From NCBI GenBank assembly GCA_025024175.1, contig QCXZ01000064.1, positions 47,079,325-47,143,324 of the forward strand: a DNA stretch of 64,000 nucleotides, written 5' to 3'. Shown piece after piece: positions 24,279-36,525 of this stretch (the first letter of the stretch is position 1; each line of letters begins with the position of its first letter). Origin of the DNA: Rhyzopertha dominica. Its lineage: Eukaryota > Arthropoda > Insecta > Coleoptera > Bostrichidae. The notes beneath the pieces were generated by a model. It was given only the letters and a program-made list of their open reading frames with translations. It was not told where the DNA came from and searched no databases. Made by a program: the position numbers and the translations under genes.

Positions 24279-25600
24279 TTAAATCGTGGTTATGCTGAGC
24301 ATGTGCGCGGTCGCAGTCCCTAGAGTCAAATGAATAGTATAATTGGATATTATCAGCACACGTATGAATTTTAACGCGCTATATAAGTACCCTGGAAGTA
24401 TGTTAGTATATATAGAGAGAAACGACGCTCCTATGGCGGTTCCTTGCCAAACTCCAGAAGAAATGCTTAACCGTGATGAAAAACTTTTGGAAAAAAAACA
24501 TTTCTTAATTAAAGTACCCAAACCATCATCTAAACAGATTTGATTGAAAACTGTACATGCAACATTATATTTCAGTGCATCAAAATCCTTACTGAAACCC
24601 AAGAGGATCAGAGCCGTACATTGTTCGTCACCCTCAGCTTTGATAAAATTATCCGTGAGGTTCAATACATCGTTGCGATTCGATAATCGGACTGCCTTAA
24701 CTCAAGACTATTATTAGTCAAGCGTAGAGATGTGTAACTCAGGAGTGAGCTGTATCGAAGGGTCGACTCCTTCAAAAGAGCTGTTGAGGCAGCTCACTTA
24801 TTTCAATAGATGCAGCTCTCCGACTCAGTGTCGAACTGAACTGAATGGCCGAGTTGACTGACAGCGGGACAACCGACCGCAGCTATCGTACGTTGGTTCG
24901 TCTTCGTTCATTGATACGACTCCGGAGAGCTGCTCTATGCGTTNTTTTTCCCAACATGTTAAGTAGGTACACTGGTACTTATAAAATATATGTTAGGGAC
25001 ATGAGGCAGATTAATCAGGGACTGAAAGTCAACGTTTTAAGAAACGTAAATAGACGGGTTTACAACAAAAATAGTATGTAACAAAAAATAAAACATGTAA
25101 ACAACTACAGAAACACAACTTTACAATTCAACAATATATACCGAATTAAACATATTATTTCTTCCACTTCGTTGCTGGACAGACGAGGGAGTTATAGTTT
25201 ACTTCCGGTTTTAATTTTAGATTTGATAATTTGGCTTGTCCAACAAAAACAAATCGGTAAATCCAGTCTTTCAGTACGTCTCGGACACGAAAAAAGCGGT
25301 CTAGATCAAATAGTTAATATTGATGAGAGAGAGCCGTGAAGATATCCGTATTGCTGCGACATGTTGGGATCTTGCAGCTCTTTTGAACCGACTCACTGAG
25401 TCAGCTTAATTCAAAGAAGCAGATGCAGTGAACTGACTCACCGAGAAGAGTCGAAATGCCCACCTCTAGTCAAGCGGTAGCTTTATTCGTTCGAGGTTTT
25501 TGCTCAAGTTGAAACAACAATTATAGGGCGTAAGTGTTTAAGCTCCTTCGGTTCAGATACTTTAGACAGTGGAAGTATTTATGCTATTTTCCGGACAAAT
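24279..25600 (-). pseudogene. LINE (jockey/CR1-like) reverse-transcriptase relic, split by a hAT
   Basis: Minus-strand sequence before the inserted hAT reads NLSKNLERI (about 25520-25494), the usual finger motif upstream of the RT core. After the hAT it continues with QSDYR (like QSGFR), TDNFIKAEGDEQCTALILLG, FSKDFDALK (the FSKAFD motif with changes) and SSGVWQGTAIGASFLS (the SGVPQG motif with Pro to Trp) down to 24279. The YADD region is decayed. Stops and a frame change lie between blocks. It is clearly non-functional. Confidence 0.75.
24725..25468. mobile_element. non-autonomous hAT element, 744 bp, nested in a LINE
   Basis: The ends are TAGAGATGTGTAACTC and GAAATGCCCACCTCTA, flanked on both sides by GTCAAGCG (24717-24724 and 25469-25476). 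Subterminal repeats of the type GAGCTG/CAGCTC and GACTCA occur near both ends. The duplication interrupts the LINE reading, which resumes on the far side, confirming the boundaries. The central 78-codon frame (24845-25081) is not a known transposase. Confidence 0.88.
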
Positions 25601-25797
25601 CAACATTAGCAGGGTAATTGGGTTTCAAGCAGGCCCTCAGTGGTGGTTATGCAGTTTGCATACTAATTTCAAAATTGTCAAGAAAATGAACTGGAAAACT
25701 ACATGAACTATTGCAGATTACTTTTTCAATTACAACATGTTCTCTATTTAACCCTCTGCTGTATCCTTACCGTTAGCGAGATCTTCATGTGCAGCAT

Positions 25798-26183
<386 letters not shown>

Positions 26184-26479
26184 TTAATTAGCCAGTTCAG
26201 TTTGCACAACCGTCAACCGCCACGTCAAACATTATGTACTTTTAGGTCTAAATACATTTATTGAAAATCATAAAAAAACCTTTTGAATTATCATAACATT
26301 TTATACCTAAGTGTCTGGGTGCAGATTGGGCTATTGTCATTCCAAAAAACTGTAAATCAATATCATGCTTCCTAGTACGACCCACCACGTGCGACATTAC
26401 AAAGAAGACAAGGTGATATATATACAAAGCGGACAATGTGAGTATTTCCAATTTTTTTAAATGTATATTTACATGTTAT

Positions 26480-27640
26480 ATGTTATACAAGACAGTCCTG
26501 CCATGATTCTAATTATTTGTTTTTGTGTGTTTCAAACACTTCTCTTGCCTCATGTGCATTTCCCCGAAAAATTAGACCACCATTCAAAATCGACTGAATA
26601 AGGCAATAATAAATCAACTTGAGTATGTGGACAGATACAGTAGCTCTAATATTTCTAACGAGGAAGAAGTATATGAGCTTATCTTAGAAATTACGTTTTA
26701 TGTATGCGGACTCCATGTCAATTTAACACCAAGAAATTTAATGGAATCCCCATTTATTATGGACTTACTTTGCATTTCAGAAACAGGCTGAAGTTCATAG
26801 TTTTATTCTGTGCCAACTTGCATGGTCTTTGCCGCGCTAAGTTTTATACCATTGCAGTCACACCATTCATATACATTCTTCACAATGGGTTGTATTTGAG
26901 TAGCAGTTCCTCAATATTATTTGCATCTATTATTATAGATAAGCAAGAACCTTGAGGAGATCCTGTCTTCATCGCACACTTTTCTGATCTTACACCTCCA
27001 ATTTCCATTACTTGATTTCTGTCGTTGACGTAAGAATGCAACCGTTCTAGTGCTGGTCATCTTATTCTGATACTCCAAGTTTGTGATTATAAGTGCATGC
27101 TTTACTGTAGCGAAAGCACGACTCATATCGAAAAAATGAGCTTCTTCTTATTAACACATTCTTGTGATCGCCCTTTCAGTTGCCGTTTCTGTCGAAAGAT
27201 TTGCGCTAAAGCCGTTTTGACTAGTTGAAAGTCTCTGGATGTTCTCTAAACAATTTGTCAGTCTCTTATTCAAACAGGTTTTTAATATCTCCCCAAACTG
27301 ATTCTGCAATATACTGGCCTATAGTTTTCCACTTTAGTTTTTTCGCCTTTAATATAATAAATTGAAACTATCCTTGAATCCTTTAGATGGTTCTGGTTAA
27401 ACCCTTAATTATTATTCAAAGCCTGTATTTATTATGCAAGACATCGGTTCAACTAATATACTGACTGTAAAATATTTTCTGGTATGTTATCTGTACCCTA
27501 CGATTTCTTATTGTACACTTTGAGTATGGTATTATATATTTCATGCGGTGATACTGATGTGGAAACAAAGGATTTGTTTGAACTGTTCGTTAAAAAAGTG
27601 ATATGAGGGTGTGACCTCGATTATAGGTAAGGTAATAAAT
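26480..27640 (-). pseudogene. second LINE reverse-transcriptase relic
   Basis: Read on the minus strand from about 27350: GEKTKVENYRPV (NYRP block), STETATERAITRM (near 27180), FFDMSRAFATVKHALI (FSKAFDTV block, near 27130) and GSPQGSCLSIII (the PQG block, 26965-26941), with several stops and frame changes. The order is that of a non-LTR retrotransposon RT. It is a separate copy from the relic at 24279-25600, since both contain the same domain blocks. Confidence 0.7.
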
Positions 27641-28431
27641 ATCTGCCGCTATAATAGTAAAAAATGGATTAAACCAGTTTGCCTTATTTTTGCTGATTAA
27701 CAAGCATTTTCCCAACTGCATTGTATACGTCAACTTCACTATAACTTTAACAGCTTTTCGGTTTCTGTCCTCGTTAATGATTTTCCAACATTCCCTATTT
27801 ATATTGTCTGATTGTGCAATCTAATTGTCGTTGAATATTTTCCAATTCACATTTGTGTTTAAAGAGCGATTTGAGTTTGCTTTATTTGGTTGTATAATAA
27901 CGGTTACTAATGGCAGCCACATCTCTTAATAAATGAAATAATTCCTTTAGATTCGACGAGTCCAGAAATGTTTTATTTCTTGGCCATGTTTTTGTTTAAT
28001 AGGAAATGATGTTCGAAAGCGTCATTAACCAACAAATAAAATTCATTATAAAGTTTTTAAAATACATATACCATTTTAGTTTTTCCACCTATACCCTAAA
28101 CTTAACTATATTTTTATCACTGAAAAATCTAAAAGGTACAACTTGTCTCTCTTGTAATATTGCATCTTTCTAAAGCTACCAATTTGATAATTATGATTTC
28201 TACAACGTTCGAAAAACTGTCTGCAAAGTTTGTAAATATCTTATCGACACATGTGCTGGAGTGTTGGGTGTTCTATACCATATGTATTAAGAAATATTCT
28301 ATTGCAAATACATAAAGAATAAGTGTAAACTTTCGTGATTCGTGATCAATAACAGGTAGGCACCTTAACGAAGATGGTTCAAACAAGGCAATAGCAATAG
28401 TGTTACAAATAATATTGTCAAATAAACTCAC

Positions 28432-28562
28432 GTCATGTAGCCAAGTAAGTCTTCTCCAGTGAGGGTTGGCCGTAACGTGGCACTCGAAGTAGACGTCATC
28501 GCCCTCTTTGATGTCGTCGGCGCTCAGGGTACTTCCCAAACGCAATGACACTATCGGTGGAT
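28432..28562 (-). CDS. Sidestep-family gene, exon for first half of Ig4
   Basis: The exon starts after TTGTTCCAG at 28562 in phase 1 and ends with GAC before GTGAGT at 28432, giving 43 codons plus two bases. It encodes PPIVSLRLGS, DIKEGDDVYFECHV with the first Ig Cys, and LTWLHD with the core Trp. The EGDDVYFEC segment is characteristic of the fourth Ig domain in Sidestep proteins, receptors and ligands that guide motor axons by binding Beat proteins at the cell surface. The split of the Ig domain after the core Trp and the phases match the upstream exons. The next exon, carrying the second Ig4 Cys, was not found downstream in the window. Confidence 0.88.
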
Positions 28563-29313
28563 CTGGAACAATGATTTTGTTATCGCTTTGACAGCGTACA
28601 TACACAGGACAAAATGCGACGTGGAGGCGAGCAAATGGCTTCCTAGGAACCGTAAACAGTACGTGGACGTAGGGACGCTGGGTAAGGTCTGTTCATTGTC
28701 GTTCGAGGTCTGTTTTAATACTTCAAACGTATTTATTACGACATGTATTAAAGTGTTATAATTAAAAAGGGTTTTCTTTGTTCGTTGAAAACATTCGTTT
28801 TAGTAATTTACCCTCAATACTCTTCGTGGAAACCTGCGTATAAAGCGGAATATCTCTGGACAAATGAACGTCAGACATCCAATACTTTTTTTTAGCAATA
28901 TGAACCCACCATAGACAACTCTTTAAAGCTCTTTCTCTTAAGTCACACAAAAAGGAGTAGATATTTCCTTTGCTTTTCCCAGTATATATAGTAATAATAG
29001 AATTTAAGCTTCAGTATCATTTTATAAAATTATTATTTACACAACTTGTGATACGTTTATTGATTATTTATAGCAAATTTATAAAGCAGGTAGTGATGAA
29101 CTAAGTAGGTTGGTGAAGTGATGGCTACTGGTTACCTTGATGTTCTCGGTAGGGGCACTAAAGAGCTTTTGAATATTAGCGTTATTGATCATATACGGTA
29201 TCCCCAATTATATTTCTAACAGTGAAAGTTAGTTATAGCCTGAATTCAGTTTTTAATGAAAGACTATTTTTATTGGGTTTACAGGCATTAGATGGAATGA
29301 AAAGTTATTCCCA

Positions 29314-29385
29314 GCCTTGACCGAGATTTGAACTCGGGACCTTTTGAACACTAGTCAAACGCTCTTTCCACTGAGCTATCAAGGC
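29314..29385 (-). tRNA. tRNA-Thr(AGU)-like gene
   Basis: The 72-nt minus-strand sequence folds as a cloverleaf: acceptor GCCTTGA/TCAAGGC (7 bp, all paired), D stem GCTC/GAGC, anticodon stem TTTGA/TCAAA around the loop CTAGTGT (anticodon AGU), and T stem CCGAG/CTCGG with loop TTCAAAT. The internal promoter A box TAGCTCAGTGG and B box GTTCAAATC are intact. A TTTT run about 10 bases downstream can stop RNA polymerase III. There is no intron. It lies in the intron between Ig3b and Ig4a on the same strand. The body differs from the tRNA-Thr sequences I know, so isotype comes from the anticodon only, and a tRNA-derived repeat is possible. Confidence 0.8.
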
Positions 29386-29679
29386 CCCATTCAAAATCGC
29401 GGTTTACTTTGAAAATCGTCTATTGTAACAATAATGAATTTTATTTTAAAATGAGAAATTATCTATCACAATCTTTATTATGTATCATAGCCAATTTAAT
29501 AAAAACAAAATGATATTATTCAAGTAGTGAAAATGTGAACCCTATCATTCAACTGCAATTTTCTCGGAATGGATCAATCTTAGCTCGATAAACAAACAGT
29601 ACAATTTTTTGTTTACAAGCCCAAAGATTACAAAAACACTTATTTTTGAAAAAATACTTACCCGTTATACGGATAAGGG

Positions 29680-31200
29680 CTAAAATGTAGGGGGTTAGCT
29701 CCCTCTCCCCCCTCCCATCACACATTTATTAAAAAATGTGTGCATCATTTTAACGGCTTCCACTTCAAATAATAATAACCATTATTTGATGAAATTATAT
29801 GAACCTGTCTAAGAGATATTTAAAAAAAACTATTTACCTTCCTCCATGTTTAAGAGTGACTATCTCAGTAGGCGGGCATTAATTAAAAAAAAGTTGTACT
29901 GTAAAATAATAGTGTTTTTTTTGCACAAGATTTCAGATTCCGAGAGGTTGCCTACATAATGCGGGACACCCTATATATACCTAGTAATAATTCTTTTTAC
30001 AAACAAATGCAAAAATACCAAATACCCTCATAAAGGTATCTGCAAAAAAAACTCATGATAAAAATACTTGTGCATTCAAAAGTAGAAAACGAAGTATCGC
30101 TCGTGTTTCTAGTTATAGTTAAAGACATTGTGTAATCACTCCCTGCTATTTACAATTTTTCAATTGGTAGCGATTTTTATGCCATCTTGGATTTTAAGAA
30201 AATCATATTAGCTGTAAGAGGAGATATCCATAACTATATGCAGAACGGATTGTCCAGTGTAAATTTTCTAAAGGCTAGCATCTAAGACGACCTCGCTTGA
30301 TATTTCAAATATTTAAGTTGTGGGCAACTATGACTCCAATTTGGATTTTGACAAAAACATCGACTGTAAAAGGAAATAATTTGCAGTATATATGTATATG
30401 CAGATGAATTTTGCCCACCAGACTGACCTAGTTCAGATAGGTAATGGAAATTTTCTTTCTGGCTGCAGGACAGGAAATTAAAATTATGTGCGCATATTTA
30501 GTAGTTAGATAAATTCATGTAATGTTAAAGTTGGGAAATAAATAAATTCGCCCATCATATTTCAAGGGTCAAAATAATTAGTTACCCTGTTTCAACGTTA
30601 AAATAGGTGAACAATTAAATTTGCGCAACATATTTTTGAAACGAAATACTAGAAAATTATATTTATTTGTGTGACACAACACTTCAACAAAAACATGAAT
30701 TCTGGAGATATTTAAATAAATTAGTTTCCTTTACGAGAAATCTATTTCTCTAAAGAGAATAAGAGACCAGGGTAAAATTATAAAGCCTTTTGGTGTCAGA
30801 TCTTAAACAGGAAGTTTGAAGTAAAATTTAAATACTATAACAATTTATTTGTTCCATCGAAATAAAAACAATAATAATAAAGATATAAATTTGGTCATTC
30901 AAAAGAGTGCTTCTTCCATAAGAAATGCTCAGTGAGTTGGGCACATAATATTTGATAATGGAGATGAAAGTGGTATTTCTATTTTGGTATTGAATAAGAA
31001 TTCTATTCTGCTTAAGAGAAATAGTCCTATTTTCATTATGTACTGAAAATCAATTAATCATACATACAACTTCGCGTCTAACAAAAAGTAACACGGCTTT
31101 TCATATATTCGGAGCAATATAATTACTGTGTACGAAAAACATACTTATTTGAAATAAATTGCATTTCCGCCCTTATCGTTATTACAAAAAACAAATTTAA
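29680..31200. other. AT-rich intronic sequence with repeat-like blocks
   Basis: A C-rich block (CTCCCTCTCCCCCCTCCC, 29710-29727) and an end-like GGGACACCCTATATA near 29962 suggest decayed Tc1/mariner-type repeats. Two loosely similar stretches near 30140-30290 and 30320-30420 may be a diverged duplication. No gene is seen. Confidence 0.3.
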
Positions 31201-31529
31201 TAAGCGTTAACTGATGTAGCAAATTGTGACAAAACAGTGTGATCAATAACGTCTCCCTTTGTTGTTTCCAAATGCTAACAACCTCATGGCCAAATTACAT
31301 ATTACACTGTAACTTAATTGCGGAGTTTTATTTCCATATACTCAATAACTGGAATTATCAAGTTATGGTATCGATTTTGGCTAATCAACGTCTTCAGTTC
31401 GTTATGGATGGGTCCGTGTAGCGTTCTGATTATTAATAATTCCGTCCAATCAATAGTCCCCTCTATCATCTCCTTCCCCACCACCCCCAATCTCGGCAAG
31501 ACCATTTTTCATCGACCGGCCAGGACCAA

Positions 31530-31960
31530 ATTAAACTTTAATTAGCGCTATTTGTGAACGGCGTTTTTTTAATTAGCCAACATTAATTGTAAAGTTAAAA
31601 CAGTTTTTAATTATTCGGCCGCCCCTTTTTATGTTTTGTCTAGTGTGCTGCGTTATTTACGGCGTGCACTCGTTACGCTCCTTTTGTCCCGGTAATAACC
31701 TGATGCGAATCCGCGTACCGTTCGCCCAATGAGGTTTTAATTAACATAAAAGTCGCCCCTGTGAATAACGAGTGCACGGCAAAACGCGGATATTGAAGGC
31801 AACACAAAACGTTATGTGCGGCTATTGCACCGCGAGCTGTGCTGATGTAGGGACGTTAACGCTACGTGACATTACAGAAAAGCTCAATTTGCATCGGCTC
31901 TCGTTCGCAGTTTGGCCGATCTAACGGTATTCTTCGGTTATTTCATTGCAGAAATGCACA
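31530..31960. promoter_or_regulatory. candidate intronic enhancer with TAATTA cluster
   Basis: A repeat-free island, richer in GC than its surroundings, lies inside the Ig3b-Ig4a intron. Homeodomain-type cores cluster in it: TTTAATTAGC at 31535, TTTTTTAATTAGCC at 31565, CATTAATTG at 31580, TTTTTAATTATTC at 31605 and TTTTAATTAAC at 31735. Function is inferred from composition and site density only. Confidence 0.3.
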
Positions 31961-34900
31961 CTTTATCACGATTTCGTGTTGATCAATGCATTTTAATGGA
32001 TTTTACAACTTAATATAACAGTAACACCAAATTTACTTCATGTGTATGGCTTCGACGGACCTGGCAAATCAATTGTTATAAAACAGAACAGCGCACAGAG
32101 GAGTATTTGCACGCAGAAACCGGCCAAAAACACATGTTGATCGAATAGCTCTTTAAACGATATAACCTTTGAATACGTTAGGTTTAAAAGACATTTTATC
32201 GGTTAGGATACAAAAAAAGTTTTATAAAAATATACAGGGAGTTAAATTTAAAAGCCTCACTATTGGAATATAGAAAACCTGATTAAATAGGCATAGTTAT
32301 GTAGCCTAATGGCTTATTTAATATGCAAGTAAAAAACGAATAGATTACGAATCGTTCAGCATTTGTTTAAAAAAAGGAAAAAACTATTTCTTTATTATTT
32401 GCTATATTTTTTATTATTTGCTATATATTTATAGTCTATTTGTATGGAAATATTGAACAAACATAATGTGAATTTTTGTTAATATTTTATTGAATATTTC
32501 AAGTAAAGCAGTTTTCAGTTTTTGCTATAAATTGTTTTTGAGACATCAAGACACACTTTTGCTTTTATATTTTGTATGATCGCCATATTGCGTTTTTACA
32601 TATCCAAATTCCGTTTATTTTTAACATGCTAAAATGTTATGAACAAAAATGTTCAGAAATGATAATTTTCCAGTAATGCAAAATGTTAAAGCTTAAATTC
32701 TTGAGTTTGTTCTACATTATTNTTTTATAATTATCACTATTGTATCTAGAAGGCAAACGAAAATAAAGGATATGAAATCATTACCTACTTAAAATCAACA
32801 TTTATATACAAAACTTAAAGAAATAAAACCGGCCAGATTGTCATCATAAAAATATTGAAAATAGCTTTCTTACGATTAAAACAAATACATCTATAATTTT
32901 TGGATGTACTGTTGCAATCTGCATTAAAAGAAACGCAAAAATTAAAAAATTTTTTGTTAAAACAACATAAAACATTGTTCAGAAAAATATGGTCATTTGT
33001 AAAAATCCCTAAATCCGCTCTCCACAATTTGTCATTTTGCCAGCTTAAAAAAAACGAATTCCGCTAAATTTAGCGTAAAATTGGTAACACTGTATTCAGC
33101 GTTGTTATGACGTACTAAAGTAGTTTAGGGACCCATTCATTGAATTCAATAGCTACCAAGTGCGCCAAAAGAAGTATTAACTTAAAAAATGAAGTAGGGG
33201 CGTATTTCCGGTTAAACGGGAAGTGACAAAAAATTTAAAATTTATTCTTTGCTTTCCACTTCATATCCATCCAAAATTTACAAATAATTTATTTTCATAT
33301 AATGGAGTTATTGAACTGTTCCTGAACTTTGTATTAACCTTGTACTTACTTTAGAAATCAGTAAATGTATGTAAATACTCCCAAAATTTTAAATTCGCAA
33401 ATATTCGCAGCTAACGCATTTTAAGTTTGAANCTACGATCTTTTTTCTGTTTTCTAATACAAAAATTACTGTCCAATAGAGATCAGAAGTATAATAAAAA
33501 AAGGAATTTACAAACCTGTTAACAAAACGTTACCGAAAATTTTGTGACTTTTAAAAAATTTCCATTTCTGTATGAAAAGAAATAAACTGACAATAAAGAT
33601 TATTAAATTATGCAATATACATCTGCGGCAGAACAATCCATTTTACGAAATATAACAAAATTTATTACACATTCACTAATTTACTTGTTGAAGTATAAGT
33701 TTATACGAAACGATAACAACGCATAAACTTGCCGCGCGCAACTGTCAACTTCTGACAAGTTGCACCGCCACTTACTACCAAAAACATACAAAATATTCAC
33801 GGTCCTCTCCTATGTATTTATTATTGTTTCAGAATTAACAAGTTTTGTTTTTGAATCCCAAAATTACCTAAGCGAATAGCAATGGTTCATTTATCTTTCA
33901 AAAAGTGTGGAAATGATAAAATCCTGTTGTTACTTGTGCAATAATATTAGAACAGATTTGCGTCAGATAATGAAAATCCGCTGCAAATTGAATCAAAATG
34001 AAATTTACCCTTTTATTTCTTATATTATACCATCAATAATGAGGTTTTGAGCATTTTTTATCTCTAGACATTTTTTTCTAGGACAAACGGTTCTCGTGAT
34101 AGTAGCAAAAATCCATAAATTTGAAAAATCGGTTTTTTCTAAATAACTTGAAAATTATTAACTAAAGAAAACAATTGCAAGAGTACTTTTCGATCAGAAA
34201 TTTAATTTTCTATATAATAGCAAAATTTAAAAAAAATTGTGTGGACAAGGTCCAAAACTTATTTTTTGGAAATATTTCGAAAATGTCAAAATGTTGGAAA
34301 CATTTTTTTAAACACTTTGTGGGGAATTTTATTTCCTATTGTGTGGTATTTTCATATGTAAACATATTAAGTATTTTCTGAGATATTTGGGAAAAACCTG
34401 TTTTTTAAATGACTGTTTTTTATTCTAAACAGTTTGCTGCACCGAACATTTATAGGGACTAATTATACTCGCAATTATACTACTAATCACATACTAAAAG
34501 GCAAAAAATAAATATTTGCAAAAAGGGTAGTTTCCCCACAATTTTAGGGAAGGGGGCCCTATACCCTACTCACCCCAAAAACAACATGTTGCTTTGGGTA
34601 ATTGAGATTTATATGTATGCCAAATGTCAAGTTCATATGTTGTCTTTCGAAAGTTATCGCGTCCACACACAGACATACAAACACGAAATTTTTACTCAAA
34701 TTTTGTTTTTGGACATTTTCGAGCATTTTAAAGCGATTGAGCAAATAAAAATTTTTGAAAATTTCTGTCGCGATACAATACTTCCCGTCCGTTGGATGTG
34801 GAAGTAAAATTAAGTACAGAAATACGACTACTCTATATATTTCTCATATTATGAGGGTAATACGTATTTCACACTAAACTTCAGAAGTATATCAAATAAG

Positions 34901-35330
34901 AGTGTTAGTAGGAAATAAAAAATGGTGCTTCTGCAGGCAACGTTAATAAAAATACACATACAAGGAGATCCAAAAATTAAAAAAAAACTGTAACTTAGAT
35001 TCCTTCTTCTTTCTTGCACTTGATTTATCAGTATCTCTGTCATTATGCTTATAGTACTATTTAATTCTCATTATAATATAACAATAAACAAAATTTTGAA
35101 AGTATTTCTGCTTTGCGTTCTTTACAAGGAAACGAAACAGAATATATGTTTAAAAACAATTCATCAACTACATTGTCAAAAACAACACTGTGAATATGTT
35201 CGGTTAAAATATTTTTTAAACTGTGAAATTATCTGATTTGGATCATTTAGTCGTCTTCTGGATTTTAAAATAATAAGTCTAGATGAAGGACCAGCTGCAT
35301 CAGAAACATTTGTTCGATAAAGATGGTCTG
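31961..35330. other. AT-rich intron, no gene recognised
   Basis: Short unrecognised frames. Ns near 32722 and 33432. An end-like ATACAGGGAGTTAAATTT at about 32233 hints at an old mariner-type repeat, but no partner end was identified. Confidence 0.4.
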
Positions 35331-35337
35331 TATGCTC

Positions 35338-35935
35338 TGTAAATAAACATAACGTCAGGTACTGAAGTGACGAAAATCCTTATATTTTTCGAGAAGGTCA
35401 TACACAAGTTCCTCAGAAGCTGAACGTCTGGGCTGGAATACTTGGCAACGCAATTGTAGGTCCAATTTTCATTGATGGGACGCTAAATGGGGGAATGTAT
35501 TTAGAATTACTTGATAACGTTATTGATCCTTTAATTACAGAGCAATTAGAAAACCAACGTGACCCTGAAGGAAATCCAATGTTGGATGAATACGAATTGT
35601 TTTACCAACATGATGGAGCCCCACCGCATTACGCCATTAATGTGCGAAATTGGTTAAATCATAGATTTCCTCTTCACTGGATTGGTAGGCGTGGAACAAT
35701 TGAATGGCCGCCACGATCACCCGACTTGACTGCTTTAGATTTCATTCTATGGGGTCATTTAAAATCTGTGGTTTACAAAACACAACCTACTAGCCTGGAC
35801 GATCTGCGAGAAAGAATTATTAACGAGTGCAGGAGGATTCCACCTGAAACTTTCCGAAAAGTGCAGCAGGAGTTCGAGAACCGTCTGTATTATTGTATGG
35901 AAAGAGGTGGTGCACATTTTGAGAATCTATTGTAA
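35338..35935 (+). pseudogene. DD41D transposase relic, C-terminal two thirds
   Basis: The frame reads SDENPY, KLNVWAGILGNAIVGP, YQHDGAPPHYA with the second catalytic Asp, RSPDLTALDFILWGHLK with the third (41 residues between them, so DD41D), and ends HFENLL. This resembles the 5875-6940 protein but is clearly a different copy. The first catalytic Asp region and DNA-binding domain are absent or unreadable, and a TGA replaces a codon in the RYWSDEN-like block near 35362. From 35495 to 35935 the frame is open for 146 codons. It lies in the Ig3b-Ig4a intron, opposite the host gene. Confidence 0.8.
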
Positions 35936-36000
35936 GGTTTGAATTTCTATTGTTTTGTTCACACTGTTTTTGGAGTTACAAATAAATAATTTTTCTTTTT

Positions 36001-36525
36001 CGTGGACATGGACTTTCTAAAAAATTACATGATAAATACTTTAATGTTAATAATAATGTTAAAAGAAAATTTTCAGTATTCTGGGAGTTTTTTTTAAGTG
36101 TCATATTTTTTACAAGTTGTTTGTTTAAATTTTGGGTTCTCGTAAGGACAAATTTTATTTCCGCTCTAAAATAAAATACATTTTGTTGAAAAGAGTCCAA
36201 AATATTCAATTTAATAAGCAACCTGTTTCGTAGGCACTATTAATATATTACCCCGTCAATAAGTTAAACGTGGTAAAACTAATTACATGGCCAGACTCTT
36301 TGTGAAATAAGCTTTCAAATGATGTATCACAAGATGGATAGTTCCATTTAAAATTTTTAAAGGGGTGTCTACCCTGCTCAGAGAGTAAGCGCTATTCATT
36401 AAAAACTTATCTCAAAAGTTGTCCCCCTGCAAACAAAAGTTTACCTGTTTTCGCAAATTTTTAAATTTTTGCTATATTTAAAGTTATTTTAGGTGTGAAG
36501 TTTTCAAGAAATCACCCTGTATATC
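36001..36525. mobile_element. 3' end of the DD41D element
   Basis: The stretch after the transposase ends in ATCACCCTGTATAT at about 36512-36525, the inverse of the TACAGGGTG-type terminus seen in the other mariner-like elements here. The matching left end upstream of the transposase was not found, consistent with 5' truncation. Confidence 0.5.
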
